Part shown: positions 1 through 9,463 of the stretch, piece after piece
How positions within the stretch are numbered: the first letter of the stretch is position 1
Layout: every line of letters begins with the position of its first letter
Assembly: GCA_020444265.1 (NCBI GenBank)
Contig: JAHLLH010000005.1
Location: forward strand, 186,001-250,000
DNA length: 64,000 nucleotides
Origin: a bacterium
GTDB lineage: Bacteria > Electryoneota > Electryoneia > Electryoneales > Electryoneaceae
Direction: 5' to 3'
Made by a program: the position numbers and the translations under genes
Notes under the pieces: model-generated
Databases searched by the model: none
Told to the model about the DNA's origin: nothing
What the model saw: the letters and a program-made list of their open reading frames with translations, nothing else

Positions 1-1
1 C

Positions 2-1900
2 TATGCCTACAGTGGTGGTGTCTCCGGTTCGTACAGCGATCAAACGACCTCTGGCAACCGGTCCACCAGCTGGGATACGAAAATCCGTCACAATCAGGAC
101 ATCGACCAGTACACACGGCTGCGTGTGAACGCGACCTTTATCAGCGGCAAGAACCACACAGATGAGTATTATGACGATCCGACTCGTCGCCTGAAACAGG
201 ACATCCGCAGTAATGCGACCCTGACCAAAAGCTTCCCGAGCAATGGCGGGTCGATGTCGTTAAACCTCTCGCACACACAAAACCTGGTCACCAAGGTCAA
301 CTCCCAGACCCTGCCCAGCTTCAGCTATCGCATGGGTTCGAAAAACCTCTTCCCGAGCGAGCAGAAGAAAAAGTCAACCGACAAATCGCTGCTGTACGAA
401 CCGCCGACACCGCGTGAAAAACCGAGCAGCGGCAGCACCGAACGGGACCGCGACACAGACAAGTGGTACAACTCAATTACGTACAACTACTCGAACAGGT
501 TCGAGAATAAGCGTGACGAGACCCGGCCCGGCAACTCCAGCGACCTGACGATCCCGCTGGAAGAAACTTACCAGAGTGGGCTGACGCACAGCGTTTCGGT
601 AAACGCACCACAGAAGCTGTTTAAATACTTCAACTTGACTCCGAGCATCAGCTACCGCGAGGACTGGTTTAACGAACGGCGTGACTACTATTTCGCGACG
701 GATAGCACACTGAGCAGCGTGCAAGAACGTGGATTTTTCCAACGTCGCACCTTCTCCTCCAGTTTGACGGCAAACACAAAGCTATACGGCTTCTTCGGGA
801 TCAATCGAGGCACGGTTCAGGCGGTCCGTCATGTTATGACACCCTCGCTCAGTTTCCGCTTTGCACCAGACTTTTCCGACCCGGCATGGGGATACTACGA
901 GAAGTTGAGCAACTCAGTCACCGACACAGCCGGGGTCACACGGACCTATTCTGAAGAAGGAGACCGTTACAGAGGAAGCATCTTTGGTAGCACCTCCGCA
1001 CGCAAGCAACTCACCCTCGGGATGAACCTCAACAACCTCTTCCAGATGAAACGAGTCAAGCTTGGTGAGGATGGCGAGGAAGAGGAGCTTAAGAACGATC
1101 TCTTCACTTACAACCTCTCGACCAACTACAATTTTGCTGCCGACAGCATGCGTTTCGGACGACTCAGCGGTTCCTTCCGTGCCGATCCCATCACCGGGAA
1201 AAATTCGATAGGCCCCCTGGACCGGGTCAACATCCAAGTCTCAACCACCCACTCCTTCTACCAGTACCTGCAGGAGAAGGATGAGAATGGACGCAAGATC
1301 GGTGAAGTAGATCGTTTCTACTGGGATCAAACTGGGCATGGGCTCAATGTTGTCCGGCTAACCAGCTTTGAGACTTCCTCCAGCTTTTCGCTCTCCGGCA
1401 AGAGCCCCTTTGTCCGGGAACGGAAAGAAGCTCCGCCACCCGACCTCGAAGAGGACGATGCAGACAGCCTGTTGAGCGATGAGGACCGTGAGCTGAACGA
1501 GATTCGTAACGATCTGGACGACCGTTTCAAAGATCCGATCGACCGTGTAGCCCGGACTTCCAGTGGCAAGCCATGGCGTATCGGGGGCTCGATCCGCTAC
1601 AACCTCTCGATGAACGATCCGATCGAGCCGCAGGAAACCATTCGCTTGCAGGGGAACTTTACTGTCCAGTTGACCCCGAACTGGCAGTTCCAGTACTCCA
1701 CCTCACTCGATTTGCAGAACCGCGAAGTGGTCGGTTCCAACCTGATAATCAAACGTGACCTCCATTGCTGGGAAGGCAGTTTGCGTTGGAGCCCGCAAGG
1801 CATCGGCCAAGGCTTCTTCCTGCGCATCGGTATCAAGTCCCCGACCCTGCGCGACGTCAAGATCGAGCAACAGCGCGGCCGTGGTTCTCTCGGCTTCTAA
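2..1900 (+). CDS. lptD: LPS assembly outer-membrane protein LptD, C-terminal part (5' end outside window)
   Basis: The frame is open from base 2 to the TAA at 1898-1900, about 632 residues, and the start lies upstream of the window. The protein is rich in alternating aromatic and polar beta-strands. It carries the stretch RHVMTPSLSFRF followed by APDFSDPAWGYY, which resembles the barrel of Bacteroidetes-type LptD (OstA). Known role of the family: an outer-membrane barrel that, with LptE, inserts lipopolysaccharide into the outer leaflet. An acidic insert (about 1440-1510) probably forms a loop. The last residues end in GSLGF, a typical barrel terminus. The assignment rests on motif recall; another large outer-membrane barrel is the alternative. 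The aminotransferase starts 23 bp downstream. Confidence 0.72.
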   Translation, partial: YAYSGGVSGSYSDQTTSGNRSTSWDTKIRHNQDIDQYTRLRVNATFISGKNHTDEYYDDPTRRLKQDIRSNATLTKSFPSNGGSMSLNLSHTQNLVTKVNSQTLPSFSYRMGSKNLFPSEQKKKSTDKSLLYEPPTPREKPSSGSTERDRDTDKWYNSITYNYSNRFENKRDETRPGNSSDLTIPLEETYQSGLTHSVSVNAPQKLFKYFNLTPSISYREDWFNERRDYYFATDSTLSSVQERGFFQRRTFSSSLTANTKLYGFFGINRGTVQAVRHVMTPSLSFRFAPDFSDPAWGYYEKLSNSVTDTAGVTRTYSEEGDRYRGSIFGSTSARKQLTLGMNLNNLFQMKRVKLGEDGEEEELKNDLFTYNLSTNYNFAADSMRFGRLSGSFRADPITGKNSIGPLDRVNIQVSTTHSFYQYLQEKDENGRKIGEVDRFYWDQTGHGLNVVRLTSFETSSSFSLSGKSPFVRERKEAPPPDLEEDDADSLLSDEDRELNEIRNDLDDRFKDPIDRVARTSSGKPWRIGGSIRYNLSMNDPIEPQETIRLQGNFTVQLTPNWQFQYSTSLDLQNREVVGSNLIIKRDLHCWEGSLRWSPQGIGQGFFLRIGIKSPTLRDVKIEQQRGRGSLGF

Positions 1901-1923
1901 TACCCCCACCTGAGGAGCTTCAG

Positions 1924-3030
1924 ATGAGTTTCGGACGTATCCCTTACATGGAGTGGGCGAAAACTCACCTCGATGGTGCCCCGGACGACTTCCTCGATCT
2001 CGCCAACTCCGGCATGCCATCACTGGTCAGCTCGATATCCGAGCTGGGCATTGATCCCGCGGAGATACCTTTGGGTGGGGACAACTCGTATGGGTACCCA
2101 CCGTTACGAGAAGCCATCGCGAACCGCTTTGGGATGGTGCCGGAAAACATCCTGACTGCGCAGGGCACCAGTATGAGCAACTTCCTTCTGCTTGCCAGCC
2201 TGGTTGGGCCGGGGGATACGATCCTGGTTGAAACACCAGTCTATGAGTGCCTCTCTTACCCACCGGAAGCACTTCGGGCGAACGTGGTTCGCTTCGAACG
2301 ACGTTCCGACGAGGAGTGGCTGCTCCCTGTGGACCGTATATCTTCACTCGCGAAACAGCACAAGGCTAAGGCGGTCTTTTTCGCCAACCCCAATAACCCG
2401 ACTGGTGCCTTTGACAGCGATTCTACCATTTGCGAGCTCGCGGATCGTGTTGGGGAGCAGTGTGTGGTCATCGTAGATGAGGTCTATCGCGAGTGGCTGG
2501 ATGGGGAATACGAGAAGACGATTGCCTTGCAGCGCAAAAACATCGTCTCAACCAGCAGCTTGACAAAGGTGTGGGGGCTGGGTCCGTTACGTGCAGGCTG
2601 GGCCATCGGCGACTCAGACCTGATTCACAGGGCGTACCGTGCCTTTGACAATATGGCGGTGATCAACGCCTTCATGGTTGACTGGGTGCAACACCGCTTG
2701 CTTAGCAACAGTGAACTGCTCCGCTCTCTGCGGGATCGTGGCTTGGAAAGTGTGAAGCACTCACGCGCCCTGCTGGATGCTTTTCTTGCATCGCCGGAAG
2801 CCAACGGAATCGAAGCAATCCTCCCTGTCGGTGGTGGGTACGGCCTGATTCATTTTGAGGGTTTGTCTGGTGATGAGGTCGAAGCGGCCTTGATGCGTGA
2901 GAAAAACGTCTCGCTCGTGCCCGGATCCTTTTTCGGCCTGCCCGATTGGTTGCGGATCTCCTGGACACGTGGCGAGGATCAGGTGCGTGAGGGGCTGAAG
3001 TGCATAAGGGCATGGTGGTTGGACCGTTAA
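1924..3030 (+). CDS. Class I/II PLP-dependent aminotransferase
   Basis: A 368-residue fold-type I aminotransferase. ATG at 1924 follows GAGGAG at 1912-1917; the open frame extends further upstream but there it overlaps lptD. Visible landmarks are NPNNPTG (substrate and PLP-ring region), a D-x-V-Y motif in VDEVYREW, and the Schiff-base lysine K215 in SSLTKVWG. Length fits the aspartate/aromatic aminotransferase group (about 370-400). Substrate cannot be read from sequence; MalY/PatB-like lyases and histidinol-phosphate aminotransferases are related alternatives. It lies 23 bp after lptD and may be cotranscribed. Confidence 0.85.
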   Translation: MSFGRIPYMEWAKTHLDGAPDDFLDLANSGMPSLVSSISELGIDPAEIPLGGDNSYGYPPLREAIANRFGMVPENILTAQGTSMSNFLLLASLVGPGDTILVETPVYECLSYPPEALRANVVRFERRSDEEWLLPVDRISSLAKQHKAKAVFFANPNNPTGAFDSDSTICELADRVGEQCVVIVDEVYREWLDGEYEKTIALQRKNIVSTSSLTKVWGLGPLRAGWAIGDSDLIHRAYRAFDNMAVINAFMVDWVQHRLLSNSELLRSLRDRGLESVKHSRALLDAFLASPEANGIEAILPVGGGYGLIHFEGLSGDEVEAALMREKNVSLVPGSFFGLPDWLRISWTRGEDQVREGLKCIRAWWLDR

Positions 3031-3110
3031 ACGGGGTAGCTCGTGACTTTTATTGCGGGTATATCCTTGGTCTAACCTTACACCAGATCAGTCTACCCTT
3101 CCACAAGAAA

Positions 3111-3140
3111 CCCCGGCATCAAACTGCCGGGGCCAGTATT
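3111..3140 (-). terminator. Rho-independent terminator of the S9 peptidase
   Basis: Perfect 8-bp stem CCCCGGCA (3111-3118) / TGCCGGGG (3125-3132) with a 6-nt loop. On the minus strand the stem runs into GTTTCTT, so it probably ends transcription of the peptidase gene that stops at 3165. It may also act for the plus-strand aminotransferase, but no T-run is seen on that side. Confidence 0.7.
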
Positions 3141-3164
3141 CAGCTCAGAAAGTACTGCACTCAC

Positions 3165-5159
3165 CTACTTCTCGAATCGCCCACCCAGGTAGGCCGCCAG
3201 GAAGGCTTCGGCACGCCGGATAAAATCGACACGATCTTCCAGACTCGACAAACCGTGCCCGGAGTTCTCGTAGACGATGTAGTCTACTGGCAGGTCTTTC
3301 TCACGCAGTTTCTTGACAAACTCCTCGGTCACCTGCTGACGAACCAGGAAATCCCGACCGCCCTGCGCAATCAGCAACGGGGTGGTAATCTTGTCCGTGT
3401 TGTAGAAAGGCGAGATCGACTGCAGGTACTCAACTTCATTGCGATCTGATTCGGTCCAATCGGTTGAATCCTTCATTTCACCTGTACGAGGACCCGAGGT
3501 GTACCTCGGAACATACCCGACACGACGGTCCAGGTTGCTGCGGTAGGCGTTCCATGCTGGCGGGTAGGACGAGAGGTAGTCAAGAACATCCACCGGTCCG
3601 ACGACGGAAACAGCGCAAGCGTAAAGTTCTGGGGTGTAAGTCACCCCGGCAAGGGCAGCGTATCCTCCGAACGAACCACCATAGATACCAATTTCACCGG
3701 CACGAGTGTAGCCCTCGCCAATTGCCCACTGGACGCCGTCGGTGATATCATCCTGAATCTTTCCGCCCCACTCACGGTTGCCTGCATTGACGAACTCTTT
3801 CCCATAGCCGGTTGAACCACGAAAATTAACCTGAAGGCAGGTATAGCCACGGTTCGCCAACCACTGGGCATCGGCATTAAAGCCCCAGAAATCACGCGAC
3901 CAAGGGCCACCATGTGGCAAGACGACCAACGGTCCGGGACCGGTCTTTCCGATAGGACGTGTCAGGTAGCCTTCGATGGTTAGTCCATCCCGTGCCTTAA
4001 ACTGGATCGGTTCCATCGGCGCGAGCGGGTAGTCCGCAAGATCGTCTCGGCTGTTAAAGAGTTTCTCGAGGGACTTGTCGGCACGATGGTAAATGAAGTA
4101 TTCAATCGGGGAGGTGTCATAGACATACGCCACTACCCAGAGGCTGTCGTCTTTGGTGCGGCTCAGGATGTTGAGGTTTCCGGGGCGTGCCGCAACCAGG
4201 GTCGAAAAATCCTCTTTCACCTCGTCAGCAATCGCCACCCAGCGGCTCTTTTCCGCGAGGACTCGAGCCGCCTGAATCTCCCAAGTAACGGGGTCATAGA
4301 CCACCCCACGGACATCATAGCGTTCGTCCCCGACCAGACGTGTCGACTCTTGCGTCTCCAGGTCGTAGTAAGCAAGACCTGTGGAGTTGTAACCACGGCT
4401 ATCGTAAATGTAGATCCCTTTGCCATCCGGCGAGAAACCGACCGGTTGGCCGGAATCATCCTCGATGGCCCAGGTAATCTCCTTCTTGTAGCGACCGTTG
4501 CGCTCGTTTCGCAGGTAGAAGCTCTGACCACCGTCCGGTTCAGAAATCGTATAGCCACGAGGGGTGAGAGTACCATCGACGAACCACCAGAGGAGGTTTT
4601 CGCGGCCCTTTTCGATGAGGGTCGTCTCCCCAGTGCGAACATTCAGACGATAGAGATCAAAGACAGCGGGGTCACGCCAGTTCAATCCAACAGCGAGATT
4701 CCAGGGTTCGTCTGAGGACATCTCGTAGAAACGGAACTCGGCAGTGGCTTTTGCATCCTCAGGTGGGTCAAGGAGGCGGAACTCATCACCGGTTTCGATG
4801 TCGACCGAGTTCAAACGGCCCATCTTGTAACCCTGCATCCCGGTGAAATAGACGATCCGCTTGCCATCATCTACCCAATAGAAATAGGTGACGGACTCTT
4901 TTTCGTGGTTGGTCAGAATTTGGCGTGTGGTATCACCGAGCTGGGAGACAACGAGATTGGTGTTGCCATCAATTTCCGCCACCCAGGCGAGAAGGGTGCC
5001 ATCCGGGGAGAGTTTCGGTGTACTGCGATCCGCGTGACGAAAGAGTACTTCACGTGGAATCAGTTCAACTCGTTGTGTACAACCAACGGCAAACAACGCC
5101 AGCAACATCGGCAGGATCCATCGACCGGCTGCGGGGCGATCGGTGAGGATCTTGGCCAT
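3165..5159 (-). CDS. S9 family prolyl oligopeptidase, predicted lipoprotein
   Basis: A 664-residue protein starting at ATG 5157-5159, with CTCC (GGAG on the coding strand) 6 nt upstream. The N-terminus is a lipoprotein signal with lipobox LFAVGC (about residue 27), so the enzyme is predicted to be membrane-anchored outside the cytoplasm. Residues about 40-400 form a WD/TolB-like beta-propeller (LSPDGTLLAW, FSPDGKGIYIY). The C-terminal alpha/beta hydrolase has the triad S496 (GGSFGGYA), D603 (QGGRDFLV) and H635 (SGHGLSS). The family cleaves short peptides, often after proline or at acylated N-termini; the exact specificity is unknown. A predicted start 17 codons earlier would put extra charged residues before the signal and is less likely. 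Confidence 0.9.
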   Translation of the reverse strand: MAKILTDRPAAGRWILPMLLALFAVGCTQRVELIPREVLFRHADRSTPKLSPDGTLLAWVAEIDGNTNLVVSQLGDTTRQILTNHEKESVTYFYWVDDGKRIVYFTGMQGYKMGRLNSVDIETGDEFRLLDPPEDAKATAEFRFYEMSSDEPWNLAVGLNWRDPAVFDLYRLNVRTGETTLIEKGRENLLWWFVDGTLTPRGYTISEPDGGQSFYLRNERNGRYKKEITWAIEDDSGQPVGFSPDGKGIYIYDSRGYNSTGLAYYDLETQESTRLVGDERYDVRGVVYDPVTWEIQAARVLAEKSRWVAIADEVKEDFSTLVAARPGNLNILSRTKDDSLWVVAYVYDTSPIEYFIYHRADKSLEKLFNSRDDLADYPLAPMEPIQFKARDGLTIEGYLTRPIGKTGPGPLVVLPHGGPWSRDFWGFNADAQWLANRGYTCLQVNFRGSTGYGKEFVNAGNREWGGKIQDDITDGVQWAIGEGYTRAGEIGIYGGSFGGYAALAGVTYTPELYACAVSVVGPVDVLDYLSSYPPAWNAYRSNLDRRVGYVPRYTSGPRTGEMKDSTDWTESDRNEVEYLQSISPFYNTDKITTPLLIAQGGRDFLVRQQVTEEFVKKLREKDLPVDYIVYENSGHGLSSLEDRVDFIRRAEAFLAAYLGGRFEK

Positions 5160-5338
5160 AATCTGCTCCAAATCCGCCCTCGGGTTCTGGCTCCTGAACC
5201 TCGATGGCACAAGAACTATGGCTTTCCCCCACCCAACGGATCAAGCCTCAGTCCATGATATAGTATACAATTGGGTGCTATGTCCCTGCAACGATTCCGT
5301 TCATTTCAAACGAGACAGCGGACAACCTGTGATGACGA

Positions 5339-5863
5339 TCAAAACGGCAGATCGTCGTCCTCAGCGCCGCCAAATGCCTGATCGTTGCCAATCGGCTCAT
5401 AATGGGTGTCGCCATCCTGGCTGGGTCGTTGTTGCTGTTGTTTTTGCGGCTGAGTACCTCCACCGCCACCACCGGATTGACTCTGGCTGCGACGCTGCTG
5501 TCCGCCACCACCCTGGGAACTGCCGCCGCCACCTTCGCCGCGGGTGCTGAGCATCTGGAAATTCTGCACTTCAATTTCCGAGATGTATTTTGTCACGCCA
5601 TCCTTGTCCTGATAGGAGCGGTTGCGGATACGGCCCTCGACATAGATACGTGACCCTTTACGCAGGTACTCATTGGCCACCTCGGCCGGGCGACGCCAGA
5701 AGACGAGGTTGTGCCATTCCGTGCTTTCCTGCTTTTCACCGTCCCGGTTGTTCCAACGTTCGGTGGTCGCGAGGCTCGTTTTCGCGACGGCGACTCCGCT
5801 CGGAGTGTAGGTAAGTTCTGGGTCTTTCCCGAGATTTCCGATCAGGATTGCCTTGTTGACCAT
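5339..5863 (-). CDS. ssb: Single-stranded DNA-binding protein
   Basis: A 174-residue protein with an OB-fold at residues 1-110 (VNKAILIGNLGKDPE, WHNLVFWRRPAEVA, GSRIYVEGRIRNRSY) and a Gly/Gln-rich linker. It has the acidic tip DDDLPF that recruits replication and repair proteins. Start ATG 5861-5863 is preceded by GAGGA on the coding strand. Family role: binds ssDNA as a tetramer during replication, recombination and repair. The neighbours (S9 peptidase, VanZ-like) do not form an obvious replication operon. Confidence 0.96.
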   Translation of the reverse strand: MVNKAILIGNLGKDPELTYTPSGVAVAKTSLATTERWNNRDGEKQESTEWHNLVFWRRPAEVANEYLRKGSRIYVEGRIRNRSYQDKDGVTKYISEIEVQNFQMLSTRGEGGGGSSQGGGGQQRRSQSQSGGGGGGTQPQKQQQQRPSQDGDTHYEPIGNDQAFGGAEDDDLPF

Positions 5864-5901
5864 CGATCTATCCTCGTTTTTCGATCAATATTTGATCCTC
5901 G

Positions 5902-6312
5902 TCACCGCGAGGAGAAAGTACGTTTTTTACCTGCTTCGATCCGAACCATGATCCATGCGACCAACCCGGCCCCGATGCCATCTGCAATCCAGTCGTAGAT
6001 CGAAGCAAAGCGGCCGGGAACCGCTAGTTGATGCAATTCGTCCGTAGCTCCGTAAGCTAAACAGAAAAGCAGGATCATCCAAACTGCCGGCTGACCATCC
6101 ACCCTGCTTTTCAGCAACAGAAAAGCGAGGATGCCGAACAGCACCATGTGAACCACCTTGTCCCACCCTATGATGGGTGGAGCTGGTGGAAGCATGTCAT
6201 AGGGAATCGAAGATTGTACAAAGAGGAGCGCCGCCCAGATCCATGCAAGCCATGCTCGTTTCGCGTATCGTCCCCAACTGAACTCAAGGTTCTGTGAATC
6301 AGGAGAACTCAT
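5902..6312 (-). CDS. VanZ-like family membrane protein
   Basis: A 136-residue membrane protein with about four hydrophobic segments. Family signature residues are visible: DKVVHMVLFGILAF, then the ATDELHQ motif, then VPGR-x-ASIYDWIADGIG. VanZ-like proteins are small inner-membrane proteins of unclear biochemistry, named after a teicoplanin-resistance gene. The ATG overlaps the stop codon of the upstream EEP gene by 4 nt, so translation is probably coupled. No evidence ties it to antibiotic resistance here. Confidence 0.82.
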   Translation of the reverse strand: MSSPDSQNLEFSWGRYAKRAWLAWIWAALLFVQSSIPYDMLPPAPPIIGWDKVVHMVLFGILAFLLLKSRVDGQPAVWMILLFCLAYGATDELHQLAVPGRFASIYDWIADGIGAGLVAWIMVRIEAGKKRTFSSR

Positions 6313-8072
6313 TGAACAACTGTCACACGCTGAGTGGCCATCCTGCCTTCACCTTCGAAGCGGATGAAATATTGACCCGATCCAACAGACATTCCATGCT
6401 GATCTCTTCCATCCCAAGAGAAGGCATGACGGCCTGTTGAAAACTGTCCGACCTCTAGATTGTCCACCCATCTACCGAGCAAGTCAAAGATCGCCAGCTT
6501 TCCTTCGAGTTCCTCCTCCAGGTCGAGGACAATCCTTACCCCTGCATTGGTCGGGTTCGGCGATACGTCCCAGTCCAACCAGGATTGATCCGGGGATTCC
6601 GGTTCGGTTTCCGGAGCATCATTGATCACAACGCTAAAGTCCGCAACCACAGGAATATGGTCCGACGCTTGGGAATTGTCACCTTCGAACAGCCCATATT
6701 CATCGAGCATGTCCCCTGAGATTGTTCGCGTGTCAAAGATGAACTGATTCTCCGCCATCAGCAGGTAGTCGGAATAGATGATGTAATCGAGTTTACCTGA
6801 ACTGAAGCTGCTGCCATCGTCCCGCCAGGTGTAGACCTGGTTTTGCAGAAAGTGACGAGGGAAGGCGTTTTGCAGGGCGGTGCCATCAAGATCGGGATCG
6901 AAGGAAGGACCATATTCTCCCTGGTTGACAATCTCTCCCTCGACGAAGGTGGTGAGCTGTTCTGCCCAGCCGACAAGGTTCATGTCACCGGTGATAACGA
7001 TGGCATACAGGTCCGGAATTTCAGGAGGACCATTGCCCTCGTTCGCATCTCGAAGCCACGCCATGATCGCGTCAATCTCGAGCTGACGACCCTCATTATT
7101 ATCGCAGCAGGGTGGGTGCGCCCCGATGATCAACATCGGTACGTTGGTTGGAAAATCAACTGGTTGAACGAGGAAGGCCGTTGCACGAGCGTCCGGTATA
7201 GCCCATGTACCGAGAATCGGAAAGGGGGTGGCAAGGACGACATCTCCCCCATCCTTCGCCCCATTCCAGCCCCCCGCGACTGGCAGCCACTCATCCATCA
7301 GCTCGACGACTTCGCTGGCAGTCGTGTTCCACATCTCCTCAAAGATGGCTATATCCGGCTCAATTGCCTGGAGGATGCGACGGAACGGTGCCTGCCGTTG
7401 CACAAACCCGTCATGCAGCACATTCCAGGTCATGAATCGTGTGCCTTCATGGTCAAGGATCAGCTCTTCCGGTGTTCCCGGGTCACCACTGGGAAGGGTG
7501 AAGAGCAGCCCGCCCTGGTCCGGGATTGCATCCCCATTTTCGGTATCATCCCAAAAAGCGATTCGAATGTCCCCTGAAGGAAGCAGCAGGTCGCCATCAA
7601 GACGGCTGGCAAGGTGGAGGGAGATTTCGAATTGATCTGAGGAGACAGTCGGTGCGCTGACCAGCGCCAGATCTGCCTGATTTAACGTCTGGTTTCCTGA
7701 CTCGAGATAGAGGGTGCCGGACCGATTGCCGAAGCGATACTGTACATCAACCCCCATTCCAAGAAATGGCACGCCGGTTTCGCTGCTGTTATCGCGATCG
7801 ATCAGCAGGGAGATATCGTTGTCCTGCTGCATCAGAATTTCCCGGTTCATACGGACGCGGAGAATGAGGAAACCATACTCCTCCTCAACCCAGAGCGAGT
7901 CAAAATCAACCGATCCAGCGGCACCATCATCGAGAGGGTCTACGGTTGCAGGCATGATGTGTCCCCAATCCGTCACACGGCCATCCACCAGGATGTCCGC
8001 CTGAGCAAGCGGGAGAAACAGCAGTATCAACGGCAACAACAGGGCATATCGTCTCATCAATCTCATCCTCAT
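6309..8072 (-). CDS. Secreted endonuclease/exonuclease/phosphatase-fold protein with C-terminal sorting-type domain
   Basis: A 587-residue protein with an N-terminal signal peptide (hydrophobic LLLPLILLFLPL) and a beta-rich region of about 200 residues that may bind carbohydrate or protein. It then has an EEP domain with RFMTWNVLHDG, a FEEMW acidic pair, GDMNLVG, LDYIIYSD and ASDHIPVVADF, the usual Mg-binding and catalytic positions. The last about 85 residues form a FlgD-like/type-A sorting domain (FDLLGRW, GSGQYFIRF). Its usual YPNPFN motif is replaced by SPNPTN. Predicted activity is phosphodiesterase or nuclease outside the cytoplasm; the substrate is unknown. Several in-frame ATGs (8072, 8066, 8057) precede the signal peptide, and the exact start is unsure. 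Confidence 0.8.
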   Translation of the reverse strand: MRMRLMRRYALLLPLILLFLPLAQADILVDGRVTDWGHIMPATVDPLDDGAAGSVDFDSLWVEEEYGFLILRVRMNREILMQQDNDISLLIDRDNSSETGVPFLGMGVDVQYRFGNRSGTLYLESGNQTLNQADLALVSAPTVSSDQFEISLHLASRLDGDLLLPSGDIRIAFWDDTENGDAIPDQGGLLFTLPSGDPGTPEELILDHEGTRFMTWNVLHDGFVQRQAPFRRILQAIEPDIAIFEEMWNTTASEVVELMDEWLPVAGGWNGAKDGGDVVLATPFPILGTWAIPDARATAFLVQPVDFPTNVPMLIIGAHPPCCDNNEGRQLEIDAIMAWLRDANEGNGPPEIPDLYAIVITGDMNLVGWAEQLTTFVEGEIVNQGEYGPSFDPDLDGTALQNAFPRHFLQNQVYTWRDDGSSFSSGKLDYIIYSDYLLMAENQFIFDTRTISGDMLDEYGLFEGDNSQASDHIPVVADFSVVINDAPETEPESPDQSWLDWDVSPNPTNAGVRIVLDLEEELEGKLAIFDLLGRWVDNLEVGQFSTGRHAFSWDGRDQHGMSVGSGQYFIRFEGEGRMATQRVTVVQ

Positions 8073-8197
8073 CTTCCCGGCATCTTCCAGATCGACAATG
8101 TAGTTGAAGAAGATGCCCGAGAGTCGTGAGTAACCCGTTTGGGTCCGACTCCGTCTTACCTCTGATAGAACGATGTCTGTTACCAGGAGAATGAACC

Positions 8198-9076
8198 ATG
8201 CAAATCCGATTTAGTGTTGTCCTGCTGTTGCTCTTGGTGGTGGCCGTTGTGCCAGCTGCAGCGAAGACGACAACCTTTCACCTCGATGAGGTGTATAGCA
8301 TCGCCCCGGACGGCACCCTCTTTATTTACACCTCGGATGCTGATGTCCTGATCGCCGGAAGTGACCGTGACGATGTCCATGTGGTCGTTGATTATGTCAG
8401 CACTATCTCCGGTGTCGGCTTGAAGGTCGATGAGAACCCCTTCGAAGTGGAGGTCCTCGAGGAGGATGGTGATTTGCGCATCCGTGAACTTGAGAGTAAC
8501 CGTGTCTACATGGGGCTGTTTGTTTCCAGCCGGACCGATTATACGGTCACCATCGAAGCACCTTCATCTGTGAAGCTGAAAGTGATCGGGGAAGATGACG
8601 ATTACATGATTCACGGGTTCCGCAATGGCATCCGTTTACGCATGGAAGATGGACGAGCCAAATTGCGTGACATGAGCGGCGACAGCTTTGAGTTTGAGCT
8701 GGAGGACGGAACCATCGAGATGAGTGGTGGCGCCGGCCTGCTGGATGTCAGTGTTGAGGATGGCGATTTTTACGTGGATGATGCAGCCTTCACCTCTGCG
8801 ACTGGCGATGTTGAGGACGGCGATTTGCACATCGAAACCACCCTTGCTGATGATGGCGAATACCGTTTCCGCGCCGAAGATGGCGACATCACCCTGAATG
8901 TTCTCGACGGAGGTGGAGAGTTCTCGGTCTACTACGAGGACGGGGGTGCTCGTGCAACGAGGGACTTCGTCCAGGTTGAAGAAGATGAGAATTTTGCTCT
9001 TTTCCGTTTGAAAGAGGGAACCGCTCGCGTACGTTTCAGAGTAGAAGATGGACGAATCAGTTTGCGTGCCAAGTGA
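8198..9076 (+). CDS. DUF4097-like beta-strand repeat protein, exported
   Basis: A 292-residue protein. The start ATG 8198 follows AGGAGA at 8185-8190. The signal peptide ends near PAAAKT (about residue 24). The rest is repeated beta-strands with a recurring acidic turn: EDGRAKL, EDGTIEM, EDGDFYV, EDGDLHI, EDGDITL, EDGRISL, spaced about 20-25 residues. This pattern resembles DUF4097 / putative adhesin solenoids. It is probably a periplasmic or surface right-handed solenoid. No enzymatic residues are recognised and the function is unknown. Confidence 0.7.
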   Translation: MQIRFSVVLLLLLVVAVVPAAAKTTTFHLDEVYSIAPDGTLFIYTSDADVLIAGSDRDDVHVVVDYVSTISGVGLKVDENPFEVEVLEEDGDLRIRELESNRVYMGLFVSSRTDYTVTIEAPSSVKLKVIGEDDDYMIHGFRNGIRLRMEDGRAKLRDMSGDSFEFELEDGTIEMSGGAGLLDVSVEDGDFYVDDAAFTSATGDVEDGDLHIETTLADDGEYRFRAEDGDITLNVLDGGGEFSVYYEDGGARATRDFVQVEEDENFALFRLKEGTARVRFRVEDGRISLRAK

Positions 9077-9226
9077 GCTGTAGTCGGGTCTGACCGTGCC
9101 GCCATGACGCTTTGCAAGGTTATGGCGGTTTTCTGTTGCCGAGTCGGGATAGTAGCAGGATCGTTGACATCGAAATCGGCAGGGAGTACCTTTGACCCGC
9201 GACGAAAACGAGTTTCCGTTGCACTT

Positions 9227-9300
9227 GCCCGCGTAGCTCAGCTGGATAGAGCGTCTGCCTCCGGAGCAGAAGGCCTTGGGTTCGAATCCCGACGCGGGTA
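9227..9300 (+). tRNA. tRNA-Arg (anticodon CCG)
   Basis: A 74-nt cloverleaf. The acceptor stem is GCCCGCG (9227-9233) with CGCGGGT (9293-9299), first pair G-U, and discriminator A9300. The D-arm includes TAGCTCAGCTGGATAGAGC. The anticodon stem is TCTGC/GCAGA around loop CTCCGGA, with CCG at 9261-9263. The T-arm has TTCGAAT (9281-9287). No CCA is encoded. It reads CGG arginine codons. A T-poor GGGTCAGGCA/TGCCTGACCC hairpin follows (9307-9329). Confidence 0.95.
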
Positions 9301-9305
9301 CCTAT

Positions 9306-9334
9306 CGGGTCAGGCAGATGCCTGACCCGATTTA
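9306..9334 (+). terminator. Hairpin after tRNA-Arg
   Basis: Self-complementary CGGGTCAGGCA / TGCCTGACCCG directly after the tRNA, followed by ATTTACTTT. It is a plausible terminator, or a 3' processing boundary, for the tRNA transcript. Confidence 0.6.
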
Positions 9335-9463
9335 CTTTCCCCACTTTTTCCCAAGACAGAGTCTCCTGTCTTTCTTCTCCGGAGTCGTTCGCGTCCCCTC
9401 CCCCATCTCCTTATTTTGAAAGGTGATGGTGGGTAATCTTACCCATCTCTCCGAGAGGGCGCT

